A DNA stretch of 64,000 nucleotides from Helicobacter_B zhangjianzhongii. Its GTDB lineage: Bacteria; Campylobacterota; Campylobacteria; Campylobacterales; Helicobacteraceae. Location of the stretch: assembly GCF_030249855.1 (NCBI RefSeq), contig NZ_JANURN010000004.1, positions 124,001 to 188,000 of the forward strand. The letters run 5' to 3'. Below are positions 16,945 through 24,511 of the stretch, piece by piece. Within the stretch, counting starts at the first letter, position 1. Every line of letters starts with the position of its first letter. Under the pieces are notes generated by a model, which worked only from the letters and a program-made list of their open reading frames with translations, did not search any database and was not told the origin of the DNA. Made by a program: the position numbers and the translations under genes.

Positions 16945-18444
16945 ATGTTGTCTCCCCTAGTTTCTATCATTATCCCTGTCTATAATGTAGAATCCACTAT
17001 TGCGCGGTGTTTGGATTCTTGTATCAATCAAACTTTTAGCGATATTGAGGTTATTATCATAGATGATTGTGGCAGTGATAGCTCTATACACATAGCACAA
17101 GATTATGCTCACAAAGACCCTAGAATCCACATCGTGCATAATGCGACCAATCTAGGACTCTTTAGCACACGCATAGCAGGAGAGAGAGTAGCAAGGGGCA
17201 AATATATCTTGCCTCTAGATAGCGATGACTACATAGAGCTACACGCGTGCAAGAGACTCTACCGCCTATTGCACAATCTCGCAGAATCCACACCGATCCC
17301 TAAGCTCACACTCCTAGACAATGAAAAGGCGTGTAAAAATGCCATTGGGGGGGGGCAGCACATAAACCACACAGGCAGCCGCGCTATGCCGCCTAAAGTC
17401 TCTATCATTATCCCTGTGTATAATGTAGAATCCTACATTGCTCGCTGCCTTGAGTCTTGCATACACCAAAGCTTGCGTGATATTGAGATTTTAGTTATAG
17501 ATGATTGCGGGAGTGATAGCTCTATGCAAATCGCGCAAGATTATGCCCACAAAGACCCTAGAATCCACATTATCCACAATGCCAAAAATCTCGGCACATT
17601 TGCTACGCGCATTGAAGGGATCAAAGCAGCAAGGGGGGAGTATATAGCCTTTTTAGACGCTGATGACTATCTCACAAACAATGCCTGTGAGATCTCTTAC
17701 AACGCCGCGCTAGAATCCACACAAGCCCAAAGCCCAGCCAACCCCCACCCCACAAATCTAAGCAAATCTAAGCAAAGCACCCAAGAGCCTGATACAAGTC
17801 CGGATATTGTGTTTTTTGGTATGCGTTTTGAGCCGCCAACGCTTAAGCGCGTAAGTCCCCCTGTGCTATGCAAGCCACTTTTCGGAGATGAAGTGCTTTT
17901 TGAAGTCTTCGCCCATTGTGCCACACCTCCGTGGCACATATGGGCGAAGCTTTATAAAGCTTCGCACATACGAGGCGCGATCGCGCACCTCGTGGCACAT
18001 ATGGGCGAAAATGTCCGCCTAACAATGGCAGAAGATGTGCTTAAAAGCTTCTGGCTAACCGCACTAGCTACAAAGAGTATCGGCATACCCGATAAGCTCT
18101 ATGTCTATTGCGACTCTAGCTCCTCAATCACGCGCAAAATCGATGCAAAAACGCGCGACAAAAAGATCGCTGATATAGGGCGCGTGATTGATGAGCTTCG
18201 TAAGCTCTCGCAAGTTGATTGCCTACGCGCTAATGCAAGCTTTAGTATCGCGCAAAAGCGTGCGATTGCTATCCTTACAAGCGTGCAAGTGCTAGAGCAC
18301 CGCTATGATGGGCTGATAAATGGTAGTTGGGGGGGGGCGGCATATCTTATGGCTTGTCTCAAGTCTCTGCGCTACCATCGCAAGTGGCAGACCTTTGTGC
18401 GCTTGCTTGCTTGTATCTTTTCTCTAGGGTATGTCAAGCTCTAA
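16945..18444 (+). CDS. GT2 glycosyltransferase with duplicated N-terminal domain
   Basis: 499 aa. Residues 1-~110 and ~149-~245 are two copies of a GT2 nucleotide-sugar domain: each has SIIIPVYNVES, IDDCGSDSS, AQDYAHKDPRIHI and a metal motif (LDSDDY, LDADDY). Only the second is followed by the rest of the enzyme (IWAKLYKASHIRG, NVRLTMAEDVLKSFW). A G9 tract (17347-17355) joins the copies in frame, and the second has its own in-frame ATG (MPPKVSIIIPVYN). A second G9 tract (18329-18337) lies near the C-terminus. Probably makes LPS O-chain or a similar glycan; donor unknown. Confidence 0.85.
   Translation: MLSPLVSIIIPVYNVESTIARCLDSCINQTFSDIEVIIIDDCGSDSSIHIAQDYAHKDPRIHIVHNATNLGLFSTRIAGERVARGKYILPLDSDDYIELHACKRLYRLLHNLAESTPIPKLTLLDNEKACKNAIGGGQHINHTGSRAMPPKVSIIIPVYNVESYIARCLESCIHQSLRDIEILVIDDCGSDSSMQIAQDYAHKDPRIHIIHNAKNLGTFATRIEGIKAARGEYIAFLDADDYLTNNACEISYNAALESTQAQSPANPHPTNLSKSKQSTQEPDTSPDIVFFGMRFEPPTLKRVSPPVLCKPLFGDEVLFEVFAHCATPPWHIWAKLYKASHIRGAIAHLVAHMGENVRLTMAEDVLKSFWLTALATKSIGIPDKLYVYCDSSSSITRKIDAKTRDKKIADIGRVIDELRKLSQVDCLRANASFSIAQKRAIAILTSVQVLEHRYDGLINGSWGGAAYLMACLKSLRYHRKWQTFVRLLACIFSLGYVKL
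17347..17355 (+). repeat. G9 tract between duplicated GT2 domains
   Basis: Nine G keep the two domains in one frame. G8 or G10 would stop translation soon after the first domain (TAA in each frame), leaving the second to start from its own ATG. Confidence 0.85.
18329..18337 (+). repeat. G9 tract near the GT2 C-terminus
   Basis: G9 gives the C-terminus ending LGYVKL. G10 would change frame and extend translation through the repeat region to TAA at 18861-18863, overlapping the ATG of the next gene. G8 stops at a TAG just before 18427. Confidence 0.85.
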
Positions 18445-18446
18445 GC

Positions 18447-18860
18447 CTAGAATCCACTTTTTCAAAAGTAGATTCGGTCTTGGGTATCCATAGCGACGAT
18501 TTAGCAAAATTTAGGGCAACCGCAGACCGCAAGTCTTGCTCTACCCTAAATTTTGCTAAAAGCCCCACTAGCAACACCGCAATTCCTAGAATCTTTGAAG
18601 AGAAACAAGCCAGACGAGAATTGTCATCGCGAGCCGTGTGCCAGCACGGCGTGGCGATCCATAAGCTAGAATCCTCGTTTGAAAAAGTGGATTCTAGGAA
18701 TGCCCTTTTTGCTAACGCAAAATCTATGGATTGCCATGCCACTGCTAGCGCAGTGTCTCGCAATGACAGCAAAAACGCCGCTTTTCAAAACGAGGATTCT
18801 AGGGAAAACGCCCAAATTTTAAACAACTCCGCGCAGGATCCTAGGGAAATGGTGGCAGCA
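18447..18860 (+). repeat. Composite interspersed repeat, open in one frame
   Basis: About 185 bp from 18447 (CCTAGAATCCACTTTTTC) to around 18634 are nearly identical to 22351-22541 inside the GT4 gene, followed by a GTCATCGCGAGCC...GGCGTGGCGATCC palindromic module and more TAGAATCC modules. One forward frame is open from 18327 to 18863 (LESTFSKVDSVLGIHSDD, then FEKVDSRNALFANAKSMDC), the same frame as used in the GT4 gene. The reverse strand is also open over 18434-18772. No independent start or RBS; not called as a gene. Confidence 0.8.
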
Positions 18861-18862
18861 TA

Positions 18863-21154
18863 ATGCAAACCCCACTAGAATCCAACGCATTTACCAAAGC
18901 GCATATCCTAATCATTCGCTCAAATCCTTGCGACCCAGACTCACGCGTGCAAAAAATCGCCACAAGCCTAGCCAAGCAGCGTGCTAAAGTCCGCGTGCTT
19001 GCGTGGGATAGAAATAGTGCGCAAAACTCACACGCCACACTCACACCACAAACCCCGCATATACTCATCGATAGACTAGGCATTAAGGCTAGCTATGGTG
19101 TCGGGCTACGCAATCTCCTACCCCTGCTACTCTTCCAAGTCAAAGTCCTTGCCTATCTCTGGGCAAACCGCAAGACAATCGATGCCATCCACGCGTGCGA
19201 TTTAGACACGGCATTACCGGCATTGTGTATAGCAAAGCTGTGCAAAAAGCCCTTGATCTATGATATTTTTGACTACTATGTCGATACCTTTAATGTCCCT
19301 AGAATCCTAAAGCCACTTATAAAGTCCATAGAGACCTTTGTCATCAATCATAGCGATGAGTGCATCATCTGTGCGCAATCTCGCCTAGAGCAAATCGCCC
19401 CAAGCAAGCCTAAATCCCTAAGCATTATCCACAATGCCCCAGAAAAGCCCGCATATATTAAGCCCTTTGCTCTGCTAGATTCTAAAGCCAAGCGTGTGAA
19501 AATAGCCTATGTCGGCGTGCTATGCCACAATCGCTACTTACTTGAGCTACTAGAGCTTATAGCAGCAGATCCACGACTTGAGCTGCATATCGCTGGCTTT
19601 GGGATTTTGCAAGATGTAGTAGAGAGCTATGCCGCGCGTGCAGATAATATCAGCTTCTATGGCAAGATCTGCTATGAAGATACCCTAGCCCTAGAATCTG
19701 CTTGCGATATTATCACCGCTCTTTATGACCCAAGCGTGCCTAATCACCTCTACGCCGCGCCCAATAAATTCTACGAATCTCTCCTGCTAGGCAAGCCTGT
19801 GGTAATGGTAAAAGGCACGGGAATGAGCGAGATTGTAGAGGCTATGGGCATTGGCGCGGTGATTGACTTTAGCCTGCACAATCTCAAGCAAGCATTCATC
19901 ACCCTTGCTGCTAGCAACTCTCCCCAGCTACAAGCAAAGCGACAAGCTCTCTATAAAGAGCAGTTTGCTTGGGGGATTATGGAGCAGCGACTCTGGGAGA
20001 TTTATGCGCGATTCTTCCCCAATCTGCGCAAATCCCTAATCGCTGTCATCTTTGGCACACGCCCTGAAGCCATCAAGCTAGCCCCGCTCATCAAGCAGCT
20101 AGAATCTAGCGAGCATTTTGCGATCTGCACTATCACAAGCGGGCAGCATACAGACTCTATGCTCTCTCCCATTTTGCAAGCCTTTGCGATCACACCTAGC
20201 TACAATCTCCATATCCACGCCCCACGCCAAAGCCTAGAATCCATAAGCTATAAGCTCCTATATCATCTCTCCCCACTGCTAAAGACCCTAGAGCCAGATC
20301 TCCTCTGTATCCACGGCGATACGACCACGGCATATATAAGCGCGCTATGTGGATTCTACCAGCATATCCCCATAGCCCATATTGAAGCAGGATTGCGCAC
20401 GCATAATATCCACTCGCCTTTCCCAGAGGAGTTTAATCGCCAAGCCATAGCACTTATTGCCACCTATCACTTCACCCCCACAAACACCACCAAAGCCCAC
20501 TTACTTAATGAGCGCGTTGCACAATCAAGCATTTTTGTCGTGGGCAACACCGCCATAGATGCCCTGCAAACCACCATAGCAAGCGACTTTACTCACCCAC
20601 TACTAGAGTGGCTAGGGACTGATAAATGCCTTTTACTCACAGCCCATAGGAGGGAGAATCTAGGCAAGAATTTAGCGCGGATTTTTAGCGCGATCAACGC
20701 CCTGCTAGAATCTATCCCCAATCTTAAAATAATCTACCCAATCCACCCCAACCCAGCCATACAAGCCAGCGCGCAAAAGCACCTTAAATCCCAAGAGCGA
20801 CTGCGTATTGTCCCACCGCTTGATGTGATTGCTTTCCACAATCTCTTGCATAGAGCAGATATTATCCTAACTGATAGCGGCGGTATCCAAGAAGAAGCCC
20901 CAGCCCTGCATAAGCCCGTGCTTGTGCTAAGAGAATCCACAGAGCGCGTAGAGGGGCTAGAAGCCGGCACGCTAAAGCTTGTGGGCACAGATCCTAGCGC
21001 GATCTTTGAAGCTGTATATGAGCTTTTGCACAATCAAGCCCTCTATGCCGCAATGGCTTCTAAGAAAAATCCTTATGGAAATGGCACAAGCTCTAAGCAA
21101 ATTACTAGCATTTTAGAAAATCTCTTAGGGGGGGGGGGCAGAGCTAGGCTATAA
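18863..21154 (+). CDS. Fusion: GT4 glycosyltransferase + UDP-GlcNAc 2-epimerase
   Basis: 763 aa in two enzymes. Residues ~1-385 form a GT-B glycosyltransferase (DPDSRVQKIATSLAKQ, IYDIFDYYVDTF, APNKFYESLLLGKPVVMVKGTGMSE). Residues ~389-755 are a non-hydrolysing WecB/MnaA epimerase that interconverts UDP-GlcNAc and UDP-ManNAc: VIFGTRPEAIKLAPLI, HGDTTTAYISALCGF, HIEAGLRTHN, TAHRRENLG, DSGGIQEEAP. The two are normally separate proteins; no start codon with RBS is seen at the join. A G11 tract changes the last residues. ATG at 18863; strong operon context with neighbouring glycosyltransferases. Confidence 0.9.
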   Translation: MQTPLESNAFTKAHILIIRSNPCDPDSRVQKIATSLAKQRAKVRVLAWDRNSAQNSHATLTPQTPHILIDRLGIKASYGVGLRNLLPLLLFQVKVLAYLWANRKTIDAIHACDLDTALPALCIAKLCKKPLIYDIFDYYVDTFNVPRILKPLIKSIETFVINHSDECIICAQSRLEQIAPSKPKSLSIIHNAPEKPAYIKPFALLDSKAKRVKIAYVGVLCHNRYLLELLELIAADPRLELHIAGFGILQDVVESYAARADNISFYGKICYEDTLALESACDIITALYDPSVPNHLYAAPNKFYESLLLGKPVVMVKGTGMSEIVEAMGIGAVIDFSLHNLKQAFITLAASNSPQLQAKRQALYKEQFAWGIMEQRLWEIYARFFPNLRKSLIAVIFGTRPEAIKLAPLIKQLESSEHFAICTITSGQHTDSMLSPILQAFAITPSYNLHIHAPRQSLESISYKLLYHLSPLLKTLEPDLLCIHGDTTTAYISALCGFYQHIPIAHIEAGLRTHNIHSPFPEEFNRQAIALIATYHFTPTNTTKAHLLNERVAQSSIFVVGNTAIDALQTTIASDFTHPLLEWLGTDKCLLLTAHRRENLGKNLARIFSAINALLESIPNLKIIYPIHPNPAIQASAQKHLKSQERLRIVPPLDVIAFHNLLHRADIILTDSGGIQEEAPALHKPVLVLRESTERVEGLEAGTLKLVGTDPSAIFEAVYELLHNQALYAAMASKKNPYGNGTSSKQITSILENLLGGGGRARL
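21128..21138 (+). repeat. G11 tract at the 3' end of the epimerase fusion
   Basis: G11 ends the protein 8 residues later (RARL then TAA). G12 stops at TAG after two residues. G10 opens about 100 further codons through the repeat to TAA 21450-21452, past the ATG of the next gene (21439). Confidence 0.85.
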
Positions 21155-21179
21155 AATCTATGTTTTTGTAGATTTTAGC

Positions 21180-21440
21180 TTAGAATCCACTTTTTCTAAA
21201 AAGGATTCAGCTTGTGGGCTAGAATCGCGGATTGCTGCGCCGCGCTGTGTCGATAGACCTCCAAGTCTTATCTCCTTGCGCGGCTTGCAAAGCCACGATT
21301 CTAGCCACACAATCTTAGAATCCCAAAGCGGCGTGGTGCAAGGCGGGGGCACGCAAGCAGGTTTCTTTAGTAAAGCCCAATCCTCCAAAAAAGCCAAATC
21401 GCCCCAAGCAAACCAAGCCGTAGGCGGCAGGATTTTTGAT
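21180..21440 (+). repeat. Intergenic repeat with element B and module C end
   Basis: Contains TAGAATCCAC (21181), element B (21200-21332; copies at 8866-9000 and 31999-32135), a GTGCAAGGC...GCAGGTTTCTTTAG module also seen inside the GT4 and HAD insertions, and ends with GGCGGCAGGATTTTTGATG, which supplies the start codon of the next gene. Confidence 0.75.
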
Positions 21441-23958
21441 GCCGCTGCCTAAAGTCTTGCACCTAGCCTCCGACACCTTCAAAGGCGGCGCAGAAAGTGT
21501 GTTTCGCAACACCATAGAAGCCACCCTAGAATCCAAGCAGTTTGACATCTATGTCGCAAGCTGCGATAGACTGTCCCCTTGTGGCATAGAGAGTGCGCAG
21601 TTTTTGCGCCTTGATGATTGGCAGCTCTATCCTAAGTGGCGTGGGGCATATAAATATGTCTTTAATCTCGCAAATTACAAGCGGCTTAAAGCCTTTCTTT
21701 TTACGATCAAGCCAGATATTATCCACACGCAAAACTACCTTTCCCGCCTAAGCCCTAGCGTGCTTTTTGCCCTTAGAGCCTACAAGGCAAAGCACCCCAA
21801 CACAAAGCTTATCTACACGCAGCACGGCTTTGGACCTTGCGCCAATGGTGGGCTATACAACTATGCCAAGGGGCAAATTTGCGAGCAATGTATAGGACAT
21901 AGCAAGGGCTTGCGCATAGCCTATAAAAACTGCGATAGAAGAGGGCGGATATACTCGATTTTAAAGGCACTGCGCTCGCCCTTTTATCAAGGAGCATTTC
22001 TACAAGAAAAAGAGCTTTTTGACACAATCATTTGCGTGGGTGAGTTCCAGCGGCAAAAGCATATCCAAGATGGCTGGGATAGCTCTAAGCTAATCACCCT
22101 GACAAACCCCATAGAGACCAAATTCTACAATCCACACATCTCCCTAGCAGATAAGCGCGATTTGCTCGTGTTTTTTGGCAGGCTAGCCCCGGAGAAAAAT
22201 GTCCCCTTGCTACTCCGCGCCTTTGCCAATCTCATCAAGATCCCGCGCTTCTCCCACTATAAGCTGCTTATCATAGGCGATGGCGATGATAAGCCAAAAT
22301 GTATAGAGCTAGCCAGAGAGCTAATACCCCAAGCAAGCCCAAATGCCACAATCCTAGAATCCACTTTTTCAAAAGTAGATTCGGTCTTGGGTATCCATAG
22401 CGACGATTTAGCAAAATTTAGGGCAACCGCAGACCGCAAGTCTTGCTCTACCCTAAATTTTGCTAAAAGCCCCACTAGCAACACCGCAATTCCTAGAATC
22501 TTTGAAGAGAAACAAGCCAGACGAGAATTGTCATCGCGAGCCGATGAAGCCCTTTTCCCGTCATCGCGAGACTTGCAGCAGCACGGCGTGGCGATCCAAA
22601 GCCTAGAATCCACTTTTGAAAAAGTGGATTCTAGGAATGCCCTTTTTGCTAGCGCAACATCTATGGATTGCCACGCCGACAAGTCGGCTCGCGATGACAG
22701 CGAGTTGGATTCTAGCGTGGATCGCCACGCAGAACATAACGCTTGCAATGATGATAAAAACGCGATGAGTAAAAAAGTGGATTCTACTTTTGAGACTATG
22801 GATTGCCACGCAAACGCTAGCGCGCTTGCTCGCAATGACGATAAAGCCCAGAATCTAAACGAGTCCGCACAGGATTCTAGGAGCTTTACCCAAAATGCTC
22901 AAAATTTAAGCAAGCAGCAGGCGGAAGCAGTTGAGATGAGAAATCGCTGCTTTCTAAAGAAACATCGGCTAACGCCGAGCGGTATCCCTTGTTTTCAAGC
23001 GGTGGGCGCAGGGATTTACCTAAGCGGTAATGAGCAAGCCCACCGCGCAGAATCAGTGATTTATCGCTCAAAACAAGCGATAGCGGTGCAAGGCGAAGCC
23101 GCAGCAGGTTTCTTTAGAAATGCAACGCCCCTAAGCCCAAGATCTCCGCTTCCTTACACCTTTTTGCCAGCACGCACCCCCAAAGAGCTAGCAGAGATTC
23201 TAGCCAAGGCAAAGCTCACAATCCTGCCAAGTTTGTGGTATGAGACCTTTGGGCTTACGATCATAGAATCCATTTTAGCCGGCGCGATCCCCATAGTAAG
23301 CGATCTAGGGGCTATGCAAGAAACTATTGAAAATTTTTATGGCAAGAGCTTTGGCTTTGATCCGCGCCAAGCCCTACAAGATAGCAATATCCAAAGCCTA
23401 GAAGTGTGTATCATAGACACCCTAGACTCTTATGAGAGTGAGTTTGCCACCTTGCTACAAAAGCGCGAAGAGATTATGCAAGATCTCCACAGCTATGCCA
23501 AAAAGCTTATAAATCTCTATTTCTATGGGGGGGGGGGCATAATAACCATTGAGCTAGCTTTACTGAAGCTTTACGCACTTGCCCACTATCTCAACTCTTC
23601 CTTTCAATTTGCCCCTGCCCTACCCCCACAGGAGCTAAAGCAAATCCTAGCTAAAGCCAAGCTCTCTATCTCACCAAGCCTACTCAATGAGACCTTTGGG
23701 CTTACCATTGTAGAGTCTATGCTCTCTAGCACGCCAGCTCTCGTGGCAAACCGCCCCGAGCTAAACACCACAGCACAGAGATTTGGGGGCTTTGTGTTTG
23801 ATGATTTAGAGCAAGATTTGCAAGGGATTTTAGATAAGTATGCTAAGTATTATGAAGATTTCTCACACAAACGCGCACAAAGTATCGCCTATATCCTTTC
23901 ACACCCTTATCCTAGAGAGCTATTTGCACTCTACTTGCAAGGATCTAGCCTTGTCTAG
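21439..23958 (+). CDS. GT4 glycosyltransferase with repeat insertion and duplicated C-terminal half
   Basis: 839 aa. Residues 1-305 are the acceptor half and first strands of the donor half (ASDTFKGGAESVFRNT, QHGFGPCANGG, LVFFGRLAPEKNVPLLLRAF). Residues ~306-570 are encoded by interspersed repeats. The donor half resumes at ~571 (FLPARTPKELAEILAKAKLT, LPSLWYETFGLTIIES). After a G11 tract (residue ~697) a second, diverged copy follows (LPPQELKQILAKAKLSIS, SLLNETFGLTIVES). Without insert and duplicate it would be about 430 aa, normal for GT4. ATG 21439 follows AGGA; TTG 21436 is also open. The last codons lie in a repeat shared with 25256-25323. Confidence 0.85.
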   Translation: MPLPKVLHLASDTFKGGAESVFRNTIEATLESKQFDIYVASCDRLSPCGIESAQFLRLDDWQLYPKWRGAYKYVFNLANYKRLKAFLFTIKPDIIHTQNYLSRLSPSVLFALRAYKAKHPNTKLIYTQHGFGPCANGGLYNYAKGQICEQCIGHSKGLRIAYKNCDRRGRIYSILKALRSPFYQGAFLQEKELFDTIICVGEFQRQKHIQDGWDSSKLITLTNPIETKFYNPHISLADKRDLLVFFGRLAPEKNVPLLLRAFANLIKIPRFSHYKLLIIGDGDDKPKCIELARELIPQASPNATILESTFSKVDSVLGIHSDDLAKFRATADRKSCSTLNFAKSPTSNTAIPRIFEEKQARRELSSRADEALFPSSRDLQQHGVAIQSLESTFEKVDSRNALFASATSMDCHADKSARDDSELDSSVDRHAEHNACNDDKNAMSKKVDSTFETMDCHANASALARNDDKAQNLNESAQDSRSFTQNAQNLSKQQAEAVEMRNRCFLKKHRLTPSGIPCFQAVGAGIYLSGNEQAHRAESVIYRSKQAIAVQGEAAAGFFRNATPLSPRSPLPYTFLPARTPKELAEILAKAKLTILPSLWYETFGLTIIESILAGAIPIVSDLGAMQETIENFYGKSFGFDPRQALQDSNIQSLEVCIIDTLDSYESEFATLLQKREEIMQDLHSYAKKLINLYFYGGGGIITIELALLKLYALAHYLNSSFQFAPALPPQELKQILAKAKLSISPSLLNETFGLTIVESMLSSTPALVANRPELNTTAQRFGGFVFDDLEQDLQGILDKYAKYYEDFSHKRAQSIAYILSHPYPRELFALYLQGSSLV
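22354..23148 (+). repeat. 795-bp repeat insertion in the GT4 gene
   Basis: Begins with CTAGAATCCACTTTTTC. The first ~185 bp equal 18450-18634. Then GTCATCGCGAG...GTGGCGATCC, LESTFEKVDSRNALFA, MDCHADKSARDD and KQAIAVQGEAAAGFF modules follow; the last also occurs in the HAD insertion. The forward frame is open throughout, and the reverse strand is open from 22835 to 22257. Confidence 0.85.
23527..23537 (+). repeat. G11 tract between duplicated GT4 donor halves
   Basis: G11 joins the first donor half to the second. G10 (…GCA TAA) and G12 (stop four codons later) both end the protein right after the first complete GT4 domain. Confidence 0.9.
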
Positions 23959-24225
23959 CACCACAAGCCTGTGCAAGCTAGAAATATAGCCCCACGCTTG
24001 CATTGGCAAAATCTATTTAACCCCGGAGCAGTATCGCATAAAGTGCCGCACCTTTAAGGCATTGCTAAAGCTTGCCGCTCATTGCATTGCGCGCGCTTGC
24101 ATTGCTTGGGTATTTGCCGCTTAGTATGGTAATCTCAGCTATATGCGTGCCGTGTCGCATACCACCTCTATCAGTTCGCCCCATATCAAAGTCGTTGTTG
24201 ATAGACACATTGATTTTAGGCTCTT
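23938..24225 (-). pseudogene. Remnant of a subtilisin-type autotransporter gene
   Basis: Three blocks match the intact autotransporter gene in the same order and orientation: 23938-24006 matches its 3' end (25256-25323); 24012-24068 matches 27929-27983 (the AITAPGVDID region); 24105-24220 matches 28520-28625 (the catalytic-His HGTHVAG region). The parts between are deleted and the frame is lost. So a second autotransporter gene was present and decayed by internal deletions. Confidence 0.8.
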
Positions 24226-24435
24226 TGGGTTTAAGGCAAGATAGTGCTAAACACTAAGGCACAGAGCATAAGTCCTGCCTTAAAACAAATTGCAAAGAGC
24301 CAAACTCTCACTTAAACAGACCAATCGTAGCACGATAGCACAAAGCAAGTGAGTCGATAGGAGAGATACTTAAGGTAGCAAAAGACTGCCCAAATAGCTA
24401 CTGCACTACGATATTTTTGTAATTTAAGCTTAAAC
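24226..24435. other. Intergenic stretch before the small outer-membrane protein
   Basis: No gene seen. An imperfect inverted repeat pairs GGCTCTTTGGGTTTAAGGCA (about 24217) with TGCCTTAAAACAAATTGCAA (about 24275). The rest has no recognisable match elsewhere in the window. Confidence 0.4.
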
Positions 24436-24457
24436 AAAAAAAAAAAAAAAATAGAAT
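24436..24457 (+). promoter_or_regulatory. A16 tract joined to a TAGAAT box
   Basis: Sixteen A (24436-24451) followed at once by TAGAAT (24452-24457), 55 bases before the GTG start of the outer-membrane protein gene. The homopolymer would lie in the -10/-35 spacer, where length changes alter expression in Helicobacter surface-protein genes. Confidence 0.55.
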
Positions 24458-24511
24458 TGTGCTTCTGTATTTTAGATTTTGTGTTCAATTTGAAACTTTA
24501 AGGAGATTGAT

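Noticed and set aside
18327..18863. 178-codon forward ORF as a separate gene
   Set aside because: It starts inside the G9 tract of the GT2 gene, has no RBS, and consists of repeat modules; it is the alternative-frame extension, described as a finding.
22257..22835. 192-codon reverse ORF within the GT4 gene
   Set aside because: It is the antisense of the repeat insertion, without RBS or family; it only shows that the repeat is open on both strands.
18600..22850. CRISPR array
   Set aside because: The repeated ATTGCCACGC/GCAATGAC units are unevenly spaced, variable and palindromic in pairs; no constant spacer length and no cas gene.
24072..24257. 61-codon forward ORF
   Set aside because: It is the reverse complement of the autotransporter remnant and parallels a shadow ORF at 28502-28720.
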